Below, piece by piece: positions 34,108 through 41,717 of a stretch of DNA of 64,000 nt (position 1 is its first letter; each line of letters opens with the position of its first letter). The DNA comes from Hyphomicrobiales bacterium (GTDB taxonomy: Bacteria > Pseudomonadota > Alphaproteobacteria > Rhizobiales > Phreatobacteraceae): the NCBI GenBank assembly GCA_017304475.1, contig JAFKKV010000021.1:62001-126000 (forward strand), given 5' to 3'. Position numbers and translations under genes: made by a program. Below the pieces are notes generated by a model. It was not told the origin of the DNA and searched no databases. It worked only from the letters and a program-made list of their open reading frames with translations.

Positions 34108-34884
34108 ATGTTGATGCAGGGACATGACGACAGCGGCCTGGCCGGCTCCGCCGGGCTTTACCGTGAAGCGCCGCCGATCTCGCCGCTCGCCGGTCATTTT
34201 CTCTGCGCCTGGAGCCATCGGGTCGCACCCGACCATTGCGGGCCGATGGCCATCGTGCCCGATGGCTGCGTCGACATTGTCTGGCTGGCCGGTCGCCTGC
34301 ATGTGGCCGGTCCCGATATCGTGGCGGCCATGCCGGAACCGCCTGCCGGGGCCAGCATCTTGGGCCTGCGTTTCGCGCCTGGTGCGGCCGCCCACTGGCT
34401 GGGGGTCCCTATGCCGGAACTGGTCGGCCGGCAGGTCGCGCTCGCCGACCTCTGGGGCGTTCGAGTGCAAGAACTGACGGCCAGGATGGGCGAAGCCAGG
34501 ACCGCGGGCGAGCGGCTGATCCAGATGCAGGCCGGCCTGGCGAAGCTTGCCTCCGGCATGGCGCCGCAAGCCCCGGACATGGCCTTCGTCTTCGACCGCC
34601 TCAGCCGCGGCCCGGTTTCGATCGAGGCCTTGGCCGACCGCCTCGACGTCAGCGTGCGGACGTTGCGCCGGCGCAGCCTGGAGGCCTTCGGTTATGGTCC
34701 GAAGACGCTCGAACGGATCTTGCGGTTTCAGCGCTTCCTCCGCCTGGCCCGGGACGGCGGCGAGGCTGGCCTCGCGACGCTCGGACTGGCCGCGGGTTAT
34801 GCCGATCAGGCCCATCTCGGCCGCGAGGTCATGAGCCTGTCCGGATCGACGCCGGCCCGGCTCGTCGGACAGCTTGGCGGCTGA
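34108..34884 (+). CDS. AraC-family transcriptional regulator
   Basis: Regulator of about 258 residues. The N-terminal part (about 1-130) is the DUF6597/cupin-like module seen in regulators with the PDGCVDIVW motif; the C-terminal part has two helix-turn-helices (ISIEALADRLDVSVRTLRRR-like and GLAAGYADQAHLGREV). The start is uncertain: ATG 34108, ATG 34114 or TTG 34057. It lies upstream of an SRPBCC and a VOC gene on the same strand, which it may control. Confidence 0.88.
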   Translation: MLMQGHDDSGLAGSAGLYREAPPISPLAGHFLCAWSHRVAPDHCGPMAIVPDGCVDIVWLAGRLHVAGPDIVAAMPEPPAGASILGLRFAPGAAAHWLGVPMPELVGRQVALADLWGVRVQELTARMGEARTAGERLIQMQAGLAKLASGMAPQAPDMAFVFDRLSRGPVSIEALADRLDVSVRTLRRRSLEAFGYGPKTLERILRFQRFLRLARDGGEAGLATLGLAAGYADQAHLGREVMSLSGSTPARLVGQLGG

Positions 34885-34954
34885 CTGGCCGTTTTGTTCA
34901 AGACCGGCCCGGGCGTCCATGGCAAGACGGCGGCCGATCAACGGAGCCTTCGAC

Positions 34955-35374
34955 ATGCCGAACCGAGACCAGCCCCCAGCCGAGACCCGGATCATCCACG
35001 TCTCGATCGCGCGTGACTGGCGGGCGGTCTACGATTTCGCCGCCGACCCGGCGAATATGGCCCGCTGGGCGGCCGGCCTCGGCACGAATCCGGTTCGCTG
35101 GGGCGATCTCTGGACGGCCGACGGCCCGGATGGGCCGGTGACGATCCGCTTCGTTCCACGCAACGAATTCGGCGTGCTCGACCATGTCGTCACCCTGCCG
35201 ACGGGCATGGATGTCGCAGTGCCGCTGCGCGTCGTCGCGAACGGGGGCGGGGCCGAAGTCATTCTGACTCTGTTCCGGCTTGCCGGAATGAGCGATGCGG
35301 ATTTCGCCCGTGATGCCGGGGCGGTCGCGCGTGATCTGGCGAGCCTCAAGGCGATCATGGAAACGACGGCCTGA
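34955..35374 (+). CDS. SRPBCC (START/polyketide-cyclase fold) protein
   Basis: Protein of 139 residues with the helix-grip fold pattern: IIHVSIARDWRAVYDFAADPANMARWAAGLG at the N-terminus and a long C-terminal helix (GAVARDLASLKAIMET). Such proteins bind hydrophobic ligands; no catalytic residues are evident. It precedes the VOC gene by 24 bases, so the two are probably one transcript. Confidence 0.8.
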   Translation: MPNRDQPPAETRIIHVSIARDWRAVYDFAADPANMARWAAGLGTNPVRWGDLWTADGPDGPVTIRFVPRNEFGVLDHVVTLPTGMDVAVPLRVVANGGGAEVILTLFRLAGMSDADFARDAGAVARDLASLKAIMETTA

Positions 35375-35398
35375 ACAACCACACGAGGAGATCTGACC

Positions 35399-35755
35399 AT
35401 GGCCCATTCCGGCCAAGACCGACGCATCGACAATATCGAGTTCAACGTGACCGACATCGCGCGCTCGCGCGCCTTTTACGGCGAGGCCTTCGGCTGGAGC
35501 TTCACCGATTACGGCCCGACCTATTGCGAGTTTTCCGACGGCAGGCTGACCGGCGGGCTCACCACCCAGGGTCCGGTTCGCACTGGCGGCCCGCTGGTCA
35601 TTCTTTATGCCGACGATCTCGCGGAGACCCAGCGCCGCCTGGAAGCCCTGGGCGCGCCGATCACCGTACCGATCTTCGCCTTTCCCGGCGGCCGGCGCTT
35701 CCATTTCCAGGATCCCGATGGTTATGAACTGGCGGTCTGGTCGGACAAGCCGTGA
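35399..35755 (+). CDS. VOC superfamily protein (glyoxalase/bleomycin-resistance fold)
   Basis: Protein of 118 residues with two beta-alpha-beta-beta-beta modules: IDNIEFNVTDIARSRAFYGEAFGW and the paired VILYADDLAETQRRLEALG, closing with FQDPDGYELAVWS, where the Glu is a likely metal ligand. ATG 35399 follows CGAGGAG. Activity (lyase, dioxygenase or binding) cannot be assigned. Last chromosomal gene before the tail module. Confidence 0.9.
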   Translation: MAHSGQDRRIDNIEFNVTDIARSRAFYGEAFGWSFTDYGPTYCEFSDGRLTGGLTTQGPVRTGGPLVILYADDLAETQRRLEALGAPITVPIFAFPGGRRFHFQDPDGYELAVWSDKP

Positions 35756-35834
35756 GGCGCTGCTGTCCGATCTCCGGGCAATGCCTTGCTTCCCCAGGCT
35801 ATGCAAGTTTCTTCGGAAAATAATCCTATTTCGC

Positions 35835-35863
35835 TTGACGCGCGGATCCGAGTCGGGCTTAAT
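35835..35863 (+). promoter_or_regulatory. Sigma70-like promoter for the tail module
   Basis: TTGACG (35835-35840), 17 bases, CTTAAT (35858-35863) in an AT-rich stretch unlike the surrounding DNA. It reads toward the tail genes. No LexA-type or PrtN-type box was recognised. Confidence 0.5.
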
Positions 35864-35963
35864 GCAAGAAATAGATCGTCACAGTTTTGCGTTCAGCGGC
35901 GCTGCGCATCTTTGGTGATCTGACCTGCTGAAACTCTGATTTTTCTTTGATCTTGGTCGTCTG

Positions 35964-35994
35964 GACGCCGGTGCCTTTGCAGGGCGCCGGCGTC
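35964..35994 (+). terminator. Leader hairpin 1 of the tail module
   Basis: GACGCCGG pairs with CCGGCGTC and four inner pairs (one G-T) extend the stem to 12, loop TTTGCAG. No T-tract follows. Possible attenuator. Confidence 0.4.
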
Positions 35995-36077
35995 TTGCTG
36001 TGGGCATGCTTGCGCGTCCCCGGCATTGCTGCCGCTTGTCCCGTGGCGGCCCCTGGAACGACATCGTGGGGTCAGGC

Positions 36078-36103
36078 CCGGACGCCCCCTGGGGGGCGTC
36101 CGG
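36078..36103 (+). terminator. Leader hairpin 2 of the tail module
   Basis: Perfect 12-base arms (CCGGACGCCCCC and its complement) with only TG between, so about ten pairs form. Very stable; could block or pause RNA polymerase, or serve as a protein-binding palindrome. Confidence 0.45.
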
Positions 36104-36251
36104 CGGGCGGGCCGCGATGTCGCGCCCGACGTCACGACGACCAGGCTCATGAACGCCTCGCACGGGAGCCGGTGGATGCCGGACGACCAGAGCCCGCCGC
36201 GGTCGCGGCGCCCATGCCGCTTCACGACGACTTATCGCGAGAGAGGAAGTG

Positions 36252-36668
36252 ATGGTGACTGCGATCGAAACGAGGATTGCCGAAGGCCTCTTCGCGCGTC
36301 TGGCGGAACTGGTCCTGGATCCGGTTCTGCCGATTGCCTACCCGAATGCCGACTTCACGCCGCCGGGCGACAACCGGTGGCTCAAGGTGACCGAGATCCG
36401 GGCGCCCGCACTGGCCTTCGCCTTGGCCGCCGGTGGAACCAGGGATCATGTCGGGGTTCTGCAGGTCGACGTGCTCTGGCCGCAGGGCACCGGCATGGCG
36501 GCGCCACGGCAGGTCGCCGACGCCCTTATCGCCCATTTCAAGCCCGGCACGGTGATCTACCGCGACGGCGCCAAGATCAAGATCACCCAAGCCTGGATTG
36601 GGCAGAAGCTCGACGACCCGCCGCGCATGAGCTTGCCGGTGAGCCTTCGATACCGGGCGTTCGGATGA
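36252..36668 (+). CDS. Phage tail terminator-like protein (lambda U-like, DUF4128 type)
   Basis: Protein of 138 residues that should cap the tail tube and fix its length. ATG 36252 follows GAGAGGAAG. The pattern (TAIETRIAEGLFARLAELVLDP, a central PGDNRWLKVTEI strand, and ALIAHFKPGTVIYRDGAKIKI) resembles tail-terminator proteins of the DUF4128/Gp37 kind, identified mainly from position before the tube gene. In a headless particle this would be the top end of the tail. First gene of the module. Confidence 0.65.
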   Translation: MVTAIETRIAEGLFARLAELVLDPVLPIAYPNADFTPPGDNRWLKVTEIRAPALAFALAAGGTRDHVGVLQVDVLWPQGTGMAAPRQVADALIAHFKPGTVIYRDGAKIKITQAWIGQKLDDPPRMSLPVSLRYRAFG

Positions 36669-36707
36669 ACCCCGGCCTAGTCAACCACCCCCCGAAAGGA
36701 CAGTTCC

Positions 36708-37190
36708 ATGGCAGTCAATAGCGGCCTCGGCGCCGAAATCTACATCTCCAGCGCTCCCGTTCTCCCGACCGTCGACAGCGTCACCGAATTCAAGGCGCTG
36801 ACCTGGGTGAAGATCGGCGAGGCTGAAAGCCTCGGCGAGATCGGCGACGAGTCCAATGCGATCACCTTCACCGGCCTGTCGGACGGTCGTGTCCGCAACC
36901 TCAAGGGTGCGCGCAATTCCGGTTCGGTTCCGCTGGTCGTCGGCCACGATCCGCTCGACGCCGGCCAGCTCGCCCTGATCGCCGCCGAGGCTTCGCGCTT
37001 CAGCTACGGCTTCAAGCTCGTCATCCCCGATGCACCCGGCCCGACCTATTCGGACAGCGTGCACTACTGGCGCGCCATGGTGATGTCGAAGCGGATCGGC
37101 GCGGTCAACACCACCGACGTCGCCAAGCGCACCTTCAATCTCGGCGTCAATTCCGAGATCTTCGAAGCCGTCGCGGCGGTCTCGCCGTAA
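36708..37190 (+). CDS. Phage major tail tube protein
   Basis: Protein of 160 residues, the repeating subunit of the tube (lambda V-like). AAAGGAC sits upstream of ATG 36708. Typical tube features: N-terminal SGLGAEIYISSAP, beta-strand pattern FKALTWVKIGEAESLGEIGDESNAITFT, and VRNLKGARNSGSVPLVV as found in Siphoviridae tube proteins. It should be the most abundant structural product of the module. Confidence 0.85.
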   Translation: MAVNSGLGAEIYISSAPVLPTVDSVTEFKALTWVKIGEAESLGEIGDESNAITFTGLSDGRVRNLKGARNSGSVPLVVGHDPLDAGQLALIAAEASRFSYGFKLVIPDAPGPTYSDSVHYWRAMVMSKRIGAVNTTDVAKRTFNLGVNSEIFEAVAAVSP

Positions 37191-37197
37191 GCATCCG

Positions 37198-37521
37198 ATG
37201 CCCATGAAGAACGACATCGAACTGACGCTGGACGGTGAAACCGCGGTGCTTCGGCCGACCCTCGAGGCGGCGATCACCGTGGACGAACAACTCGGCGGCT
37301 TCGTCGAGGCCTTTCGCCAGGTCGGGGCCTTCAAGCTCTCGGCCTATGTGGTCATCGTCGCCGCCGGTCTCGGCCGGCGCCCGAACGAGGTGAAGACCCA
37401 GGTCTACAATACCGGGCTCGCCAGCCTCGCCGTGCCGGTGACGCAATATGTGACCTTGCTCAGCAATGGCGGGCGGCAGCCCGAGGAGGCTGGCAAGGAC
37501 CGGGCGGCGGGGGAGCCGTGA
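37198..37521 (+). CDS. Tail assembly chaperone, G-like
   Basis: Protein of 107 residues immediately after the tube gene. Its position, size and acidic helical content fit the first of the two chaperones that hold the tape measure during assembly. A homologous pattern (LTLDGETAVLRPTLEAAITVDEQLGGFVEAFRQ) is seen in small proteins of phage and gene-transfer-agent tail clusters. Its stop codon overlaps the GTG start of the next gene (GTGA); the next gene is in the -1 frame, as in lambda G/GT. Confidence 0.7.
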   Translation: MPMKNDIELTLDGETAVLRPTLEAAITVDEQLGGFVEAFRQVGAFKLSAYVVIVAAGLGRRPNEVKTQVYNTGLASLAVPVTQYVTLLSNGGRQPEEAGKDRAAGEP

Positions 37522-37769
37522 CCCATGCCGAGTTCCATGCCTGGCTTCTCGGGCTGGGCATGGGCTGGCTGGGCTGGACCGAGCAGCAGACGCTGGAAAG
37601 CCGGATGACGTCGATCATGGCCGCCTACAAGGCCCGGATCGACATGCTCAAGGCGATCTTCGGCGGCGGCGACGGCGCCAGGCCGGCCAAGGATGCCACC
37701 GGCGGGGTCAGTCTGAAGGACCCCGCCGGACTGCGCGGCCTGCTCAAGGCACTGGGAAAAAAAGGCTGA
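37518..37769 (+). CDS. Tail assembly chaperone, GT/T-like
   Basis: Protein of 83 residues from GTG 37518. HAEFHAWLLGLGMGWLGWTEQQTLESRM is typical of second chaperone domains (Trp-rich, DUF-type) between chaperone and tape-measure genes. It may be made separately by coupling at GTGA or as a -1 frameshift fusion to the upstream gene; a G5 run (37509-37513) is the only slippery feature in the overlap. It ends with GKKG over an A7 run. Confidence 0.65.
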   Translation: MTHAEFHAWLLGLGMGWLGWTEQQTLESRMTSIMAAYKARIDMLKAIFGGGDGARPAKDATGGVSLKDPAGLRGLLKALGKKG

Positions 37770-37773
37770 AACG

Positions 37774-37791
37774 CTCCCCGCAAGGGGGGAG
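37774..37791 (+). terminator. Hairpin after the GT-like chaperone
   Basis: CTCCCC and GGGGAG arms, six-base loop, five bases after the stop codon and ten after an A7 run. Confidence 0.45.
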
Positions 37792-37802
37792 TGCGATCGG
37801 CC

Positions 37803-37830
37803 GGCCGCCGGCCTCATCTGGCCGGCGGCC
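37803..37830 (+). terminator. Strong hairpin upstream of the tape measure gene
   Basis: Perfect 11-base arms (GGCCGCCGGCC and its complement) with a six-base loop, in the only sizeable gap (222 bases) of an otherwise tightly packed cluster. Without T-tract; may set the ratio of early tail proteins to tape measure. Confidence 0.5.
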
Positions 37831-37991
37831 ATTCCACGTTCGGCCGTTCCGGCAGGCTTCGTGCGCCGGCATTGCAGGGCAGCGGGACTGCCCGTCCGAA
37901 ACAATCCTCGACACCAGATCATTCATGTCCTGCGCCCCGCCGATCACAGCCCGCGCGCCAGGACTTCATGTTGCGCCGAATGGAGATCCTC

Positions 37992-40421
37992 ATGGACACC
38001 GTGCTCGGCCTCAAGATCGATTCAAGCCAGGTCACCGCCGCGGTGAAGGAACTGGATCGGCTGAGCGCCGCAACCCTGAAGGCCGAGGCCGCCCTTGCCA
38101 AGATGGGCAGAACCTCCGGCAACACCGACAAGGCGACGCGCGACCTCGTGCAGCGCGTCAACGCATTGAGCGTGGCTGGACAGGTTGCTTCAGTTGTCCT
38201 TGGCAGCCAGCCGAAAGAGGCTCAGCAGGCAGAGGCGCAGACCGCAGCAACGGGCGAAGCCGCTCAAGCCTCTGGAGCGAGCGGCGTGGCGAATGCGGCG
38301 CTCGGCATGATCGCGAGCCGGACCGCGACCAGTTTGGTCGGCAGCGCTCTCCCTCAGGGCAAAGTCGCTGAGGCGCTCGCGGATGCGGCCGCGGCTCTCT
38401 ACAAAGGATTGACCGATACGATCGCCCAATATTCCAAGACGGGGGATATCGCGCGCGACCTCGGCGTCGGGACGACGACGCTGCAGGCATTCGAGCGCCA
38501 GTTCGAGCGCATTCAACTGCCCATCAAGGATGCTCAGCAGGCGCTGGAATCGTTTCGCAACGGCGCGCGTGAAAGCTTCGACAGCAAGGCATTCGCCGGG
38601 CAGGATTCGCCCATCCGCAAAAAGCTGGACGATATGTTTCTCGACCGGGCGACCTCCGGTGGGCAGGGGCGCGAGCAATATATCAGGGCGACGACCAATG
38701 ACGAGCGCATTCAGGCGGTCATTCATTCCATCCAGGAGCTTCAGCGAGAAGGCGAGACGCTTGCGGCTTACGACCTCGCGGAGACGGCATTCGGCCGTTC
38801 TGGACGCCGCATCGCCGAGGAGTTGGCGGCAGGTCGCTTCGAGATCGAGAAACTCACCCAGGCCGGCCTTCGTGACGGATCGATCATTCCGCCGGACGTG
38901 ATCGAACGCGCCGGCGAGCTGACGAAGCGCCTGGAGGACGCCGGACGGGAAGCCACGACCGGCCTGAAGCCGGTTCTCAACGACATCATCGGCCTGGGCA
39001 TGAGCCTCTATGGCGTCGGCGTCCTGATGGGAGAGGGGCTCGCGGTTGCGTCTCGCAAGGCTGGCGAGGCCTATTTGGAGGTCAAGCGCCTTCTGGATGC
39101 GGGCAAAATCATGACGGCGCAGGAGACTGCGCAGCATGCGGTGGCCGTGCTCAATGCCAATCCGGAGAGAACCGTCGATCCCAATGCGAGTGATGCGCAG
39201 CAAGTGCGGGAAAGGGTCGAGCAACGGCGGGTGGCGGTAATCCGTGGCAAAGCGCAGCGTGAACTCAACACGAGTACGGACTTCCTCATCGCGCATCAAA
39301 TTCCGCGTCCCGACATGCCGACCCCGGTGACGTCCAACGATATTCTCGCTCAATCGGGGGGAGTTCCTGTCCCACGGCGCCGGCCGGCGGATGCTCCAAC
39401 GCCGCCGACATCCGCTGTCGCGCAGGCTGGTGGCAACGCCGCCGGATCAAACAGGCCTGCTTCGGCCCCACGAGCCGCGACGAATGCCGCTGCCGAGCCA
39501 CCCGAACCCCCATATCAGCGCGCCAGCCGCGCCTTGGACGAGCGCGCTACGGCGTTGCGGCAGGAAATGGAACTCGTCGGCCTTGGTACGGCTCAGCGGG
39601 AAGCTGCCCTGGAGCTGGAGAAGGCACTGAATGCTCTCAAGAAGGACAGAAAGGATCTAACCGCCGAGGAGCTTCGGCAGTTGCGCGAACAAGCTGCCGT
39701 CGTGGGCGAGGTCGCCGCGCAGACGGAAAGGGCGAAAGACGCGCAGGCCCAGAAGATGGAGCTGGAAGGAGCCGGGCGCGACGCCTTGAAGGGCATTCTG
39801 CTGGCGCCTACGGCGAAAAACCCGATCGACGCGCTCGTCTCGTCCTTGGACCGCTTCCGGCAGAAGCTTCTGGATATGGCGGCCAACGAATTGCTCGACA
39901 CGCTATTCGGTAAGAAAGGCAAGAGCGCGGGCCTGCTCGGCAACGGACTCCTGGGCAGCCTCGGCAACATGGTCTCTTCGTTCTTCGGCGGTGGACCGAC
40001 ATTGGAATACGCCAAGGGCGGCGTCTTCGCCCCCGGCGGGTTTCACGCTTTCGCGCTGGGCGGCGCCTTCACCAATGGCATCGTCCATCGCCCCACGCTG
40101 TTTCCCTTTGCCAACGGCATCGGGCTGATGGGCGAGGCCGGTCCCGAGGCGATCATGCCGCTGCGCCGCGACAGTGCCGGCCGGCTCGGCGTCGGCGCGG
40201 CCCATTCCGGCGGCCGGCCCGTGCAGGTCACCGTCAACAACAATGCCGGCGCCACGGTCACCGAAAGCCATGACGGCCAGGGCAACGTGACCTTCGATAT
40301 CGACCGGCTGGCCGATCGGGTCGACGCGCGGTCCGCGGCGCGCATCGCCAGTCGCAACAGTCCGGTCGGCAATGCCATGGCCGGTACTTATGGTCTCCAA
40401 CAAAAACCGGTGGTGGGCTGA
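37992..40421 (+). CDS. Tail tape measure protein (lambda H-like)
   Basis: Protein of 809 residues that sets tail length and sits inside the tube; at about 1.5 angstrom per residue the tail would be near 120 nm. Start ATG 37992 has GGAG seven bases upstream; ATG 37968 and ATG 37980 are alternatives. The N-terminal half is helical (LDTVLGLKIDSSQVTAAVKELDRLS type), and the C-terminus has the lambda-tape signature GGVFAPGGFHAFALGG, GLMGEAGPEAIMPLRR and VTVNNNAGATV. The stop overlaps the next start by one base (TGATG). Confidence 0.88.
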   Translation: MDTVLGLKIDSSQVTAAVKELDRLSAATLKAEAALAKMGRTSGNTDKATRDLVQRVNALSVAGQVASVVLGSQPKEAQQAEAQTAATGEAAQASGASGVANAALGMIASRTATSLVGSALPQGKVAEALADAAAALYKGLTDTIAQYSKTGDIARDLGVGTTTLQAFERQFERIQLPIKDAQQALESFRNGARESFDSKAFAGQDSPIRKKLDDMFLDRATSGGQGREQYIRATTNDERIQAVIHSIQELQREGETLAAYDLAETAFGRSGRRIAEELAAGRFEIEKLTQAGLRDGSIIPPDVIERAGELTKRLEDAGREATTGLKPVLNDIIGLGMSLYGVGVLMGEGLAVASRKAGEAYLEVKRLLDAGKIMTAQETAQHAVAVLNANPERTVDPNASDAQQVRERVEQRRVAVIRGKAQRELNTSTDFLIAHQIPRPDMPTPVTSNDILAQSGGVPVPRRRPADAPTPPTSAVAQAGGNAAGSNRPASAPRAATNAAAEPPEPPYQRASRALDERATALRQEMELVGLGTAQREAALELEKALNALKKDRKDLTAEELRQLREQAAVVGEVAAQTERAKDAQAQKMELEGAGRDALKGILLAPTAKNPIDALVSSLDRFRQKLLDMAANELLDTLFGKKGKSAGLLGNGLLGSLGNMVSSFFGGGPTLEYAKGGVFAPGGFHAFALGGAFTNGIVHRPTLFPFANGIGLMGEAGPEAIMPLRRDSAGRLGVGAAHSGGRPVQVTVNNNAGATVTESHDGQGNVTFDIDRLADRVDARSAARIASRNSPVGNAMAGTYGLQQKPVVG

Positions 40422-40792
40422 TGTCACTCCCTGTCTGGCCTGCTGCGCTCCCGCAGGAATATGCCCAGGAGCAATATAGCCGTGCGGCGCGTTTCAAGCC
40501 GAACACCACCGAAATGGAGGATGGTCCCGTCACCTCGCGCCGGCAGAGCCGGATCAAGGCGCGGCGCGAGGCGGTCTACTGGATCATGGACGGCGCCCAG
40601 GTCGAACTCCTGGAGACGTTTTTCGACGACGACCTGAAATCGGGCGCGGCCCGCTTCACCATGCCGACCTTTTCGCCGTCCGCCGCAAGCTTCACCGCGC
40701 GGACTTGTCATTTCGAGGGGGAACGTCCCGACGTCACGCCGCTCGGCGGCGGCAACTGGGGCGTTTCCGGCAAGATCACGGTCTATTATTGA
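40421..40792 (+). CDS. Minor tail protein, M-like
   Basis: Protein of 123 residues, placed where lambda gpM lies, directly after the tape measure. Features: LPVWPAALPQEYAQEQYSRAARFKPN at the N-terminus and a beta-rich C-terminus ending GNWGVSGKITVYY, a form found in phage distal-tail proteins. Function as distal tail or tip assembly factor is inferred from order. One-base overlaps at both ends. Confidence 0.65.
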   Translation: MSLPVWPAALPQEYAQEQYSRAARFKPNTTEMEDGPVTSRRQSRIKARREAVYWIMDGAQVELLETFFDDDLKSGAARFTMPTFSPSAASFTARTCHFEGERPDVTPLGGGNWGVSGKITVYY

Positions 40793-41319
40793 TGCCCCAG
40801 TTCCTTTCGGCAGCGCTTGCCCAGTCCTACGCCTCGGCTTCGACCGACGAGGACATTCTCATTACCATCGAGCTGAACCATGCGAGCTTCGCCGACGGGC
40901 CGGAGCGCTTCGTCACCGGCCAGCAAACCCCGCTCGTCGCCAAGCTCGAGCCCGGCGCGCCGTTCAACCCGGGCGAGACCGTGACCTTCAAGGCCATGGC
41001 TTTCGACTTCTTGCCGCCGGGCCACAACGAGAACGGACCGACCCCGGCGCGGGTCAAGATGGACAATGTCTCGGGCGAGATCGCCCGGATCATGCGCCAG
41101 ACGATCTCGGGCAATGACAAGGTCGAGATCATCTATCGCGAATATGCCGGTTCCGACCTTAGCCAGCCCGGGCAGGTCTATTACGGGCTCATGCTGAAGA
41201 AGGTGCCGGTCACCGCCCTGTCGGCGGTCGGCGAGATCGGCTGGCTGGAGGTGCAGGAACAGGCCTTCCCGCGGCAAGTCTACGACAAGCTGCGCTATCC
41301 CGCGCCCTTCGTGCAATGA
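40792..41319 (+). CDS. Minor tail protein, L-like (DUF1833)
   Basis: Protein of 175 residues with the DUF1833 pattern (FLSAALAQSYASASTDEDILITIELNH, then EPGAPFNPGETVTFKAMAFDFLPPG and VYYGLMLKKVP). Such proteins occur at the lambda-L position and are thought to form the tail-tip hub. The start ATG 40792 is coupled to the upstream stop (TGATG) and its own stop overlaps the next ATG (ATGA). Confidence 0.7.
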   Translation: MPQFLSAALAQSYASASTDEDILITIELNHASFADGPERFVTGQQTPLVAKLEPGAPFNPGETVTFKAMAFDFLPPGHNENGPTPARVKMDNVSGEIARIMRQTISGNDKVEIIYREYAGSDLSQPGQVYYGLMLKKVPVTALSAVGEIGWLEVQEQAFPRQVYDKLRYPAPFVQ

Positions 41320-41714
41320 CCGAACTCGCCGCCTATCTGAACGGGATCAACGGCCAGCCCTATCGGGAAGACCGCCATTGCCTGGTTCTGGCGGCGGAGA
41401 TCCAGGAGCGGTTCTTCGGCCGCCTGCTGCCTCTGGCGGCCCTGCCCAAGGCGCCGAGCGCGCGCCATGCGCTGATCCACACCAACCCGGTTCGCGCGTC
41501 GTGGCGCCTGGTCGACGAGCCCCGGCACGGGGCGGTCGTCCTGATGTCGCCACGCGCGGTGAACCGCATCGATTGTCACATCGGGACCTGCCTCCTCATG
41601 CCCGAGCCTCTGATCGTCCATACCGACAGGCCGCAAGGCGTCTGTGTGGACGATCTGATGGTTCTCGGCGCGCGCGGCTGGCACCCCACGTTCTGGATGC
41701 CGGAACAGGCCTGA
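41316..41714 (+). CDS. NlpC/P60-like tail-tip peptidase, K-like
   Basis: Short protein of 132 residues at the lambda-K position. It retains the outline of an NlpC/P60 domain: catalytic-type Cys in DRHCLVLAAEIQERFFG, the GAVVLM strand, His in CHIGTCLL and the VHTDRPQGVCVDDL strand. The enzyme would trim peptidoglycan during tail penetration or assembly. No separate I-like gene follows; the next protein has hydrophobic segments that may serve for it. Confidence 0.6.
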   Translation: MTELAAYLNGINGQPYREDRHCLVLAAEIQERFFGRLLPLAALPKAPSARHALIHTNPVRASWRLVDEPRHGAVVLMSPRAVNRIDCHIGTCLLMPEPLIVHTDRPQGVCVDDLMVLGARGWHPTFWMPEQA

Positions 41715-41717
41715 CCC

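Larger units (their letters stand above)
35756..36251. other. Leader region of the phage-tail module
   Basis: 496 bases without a supported gene. It holds an AT-rich patch with a sigma70-like promoter (35835-35863), then about 380 bases of untranslated leader with two strong hairpins (35964-35994, 36078-36103). A 110-codon frame on the minus strand is Arg-rich and not credible. No repressor, integrase or attachment-site repeat is seen here. Confidence 0.6.

Noticed and set aside
35893..36225. Minus-strand frame of 110 codons in the tail-module leader, considered as a repressor
   Set aside because: Arg/Gly/Asp-rich, no helix-turn-helix, no ribosome-binding site, and it is the complement of the hairpin-rich leader.
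37466..38371. 301-codon frame running through the chaperone/tape measure junction
   Set aside because: Arg/Gly/Pro-rich and out of frame with both supported genes. Considered as a -1 frameshift extension after the A7 run, but the sequence shows no protein-like features.
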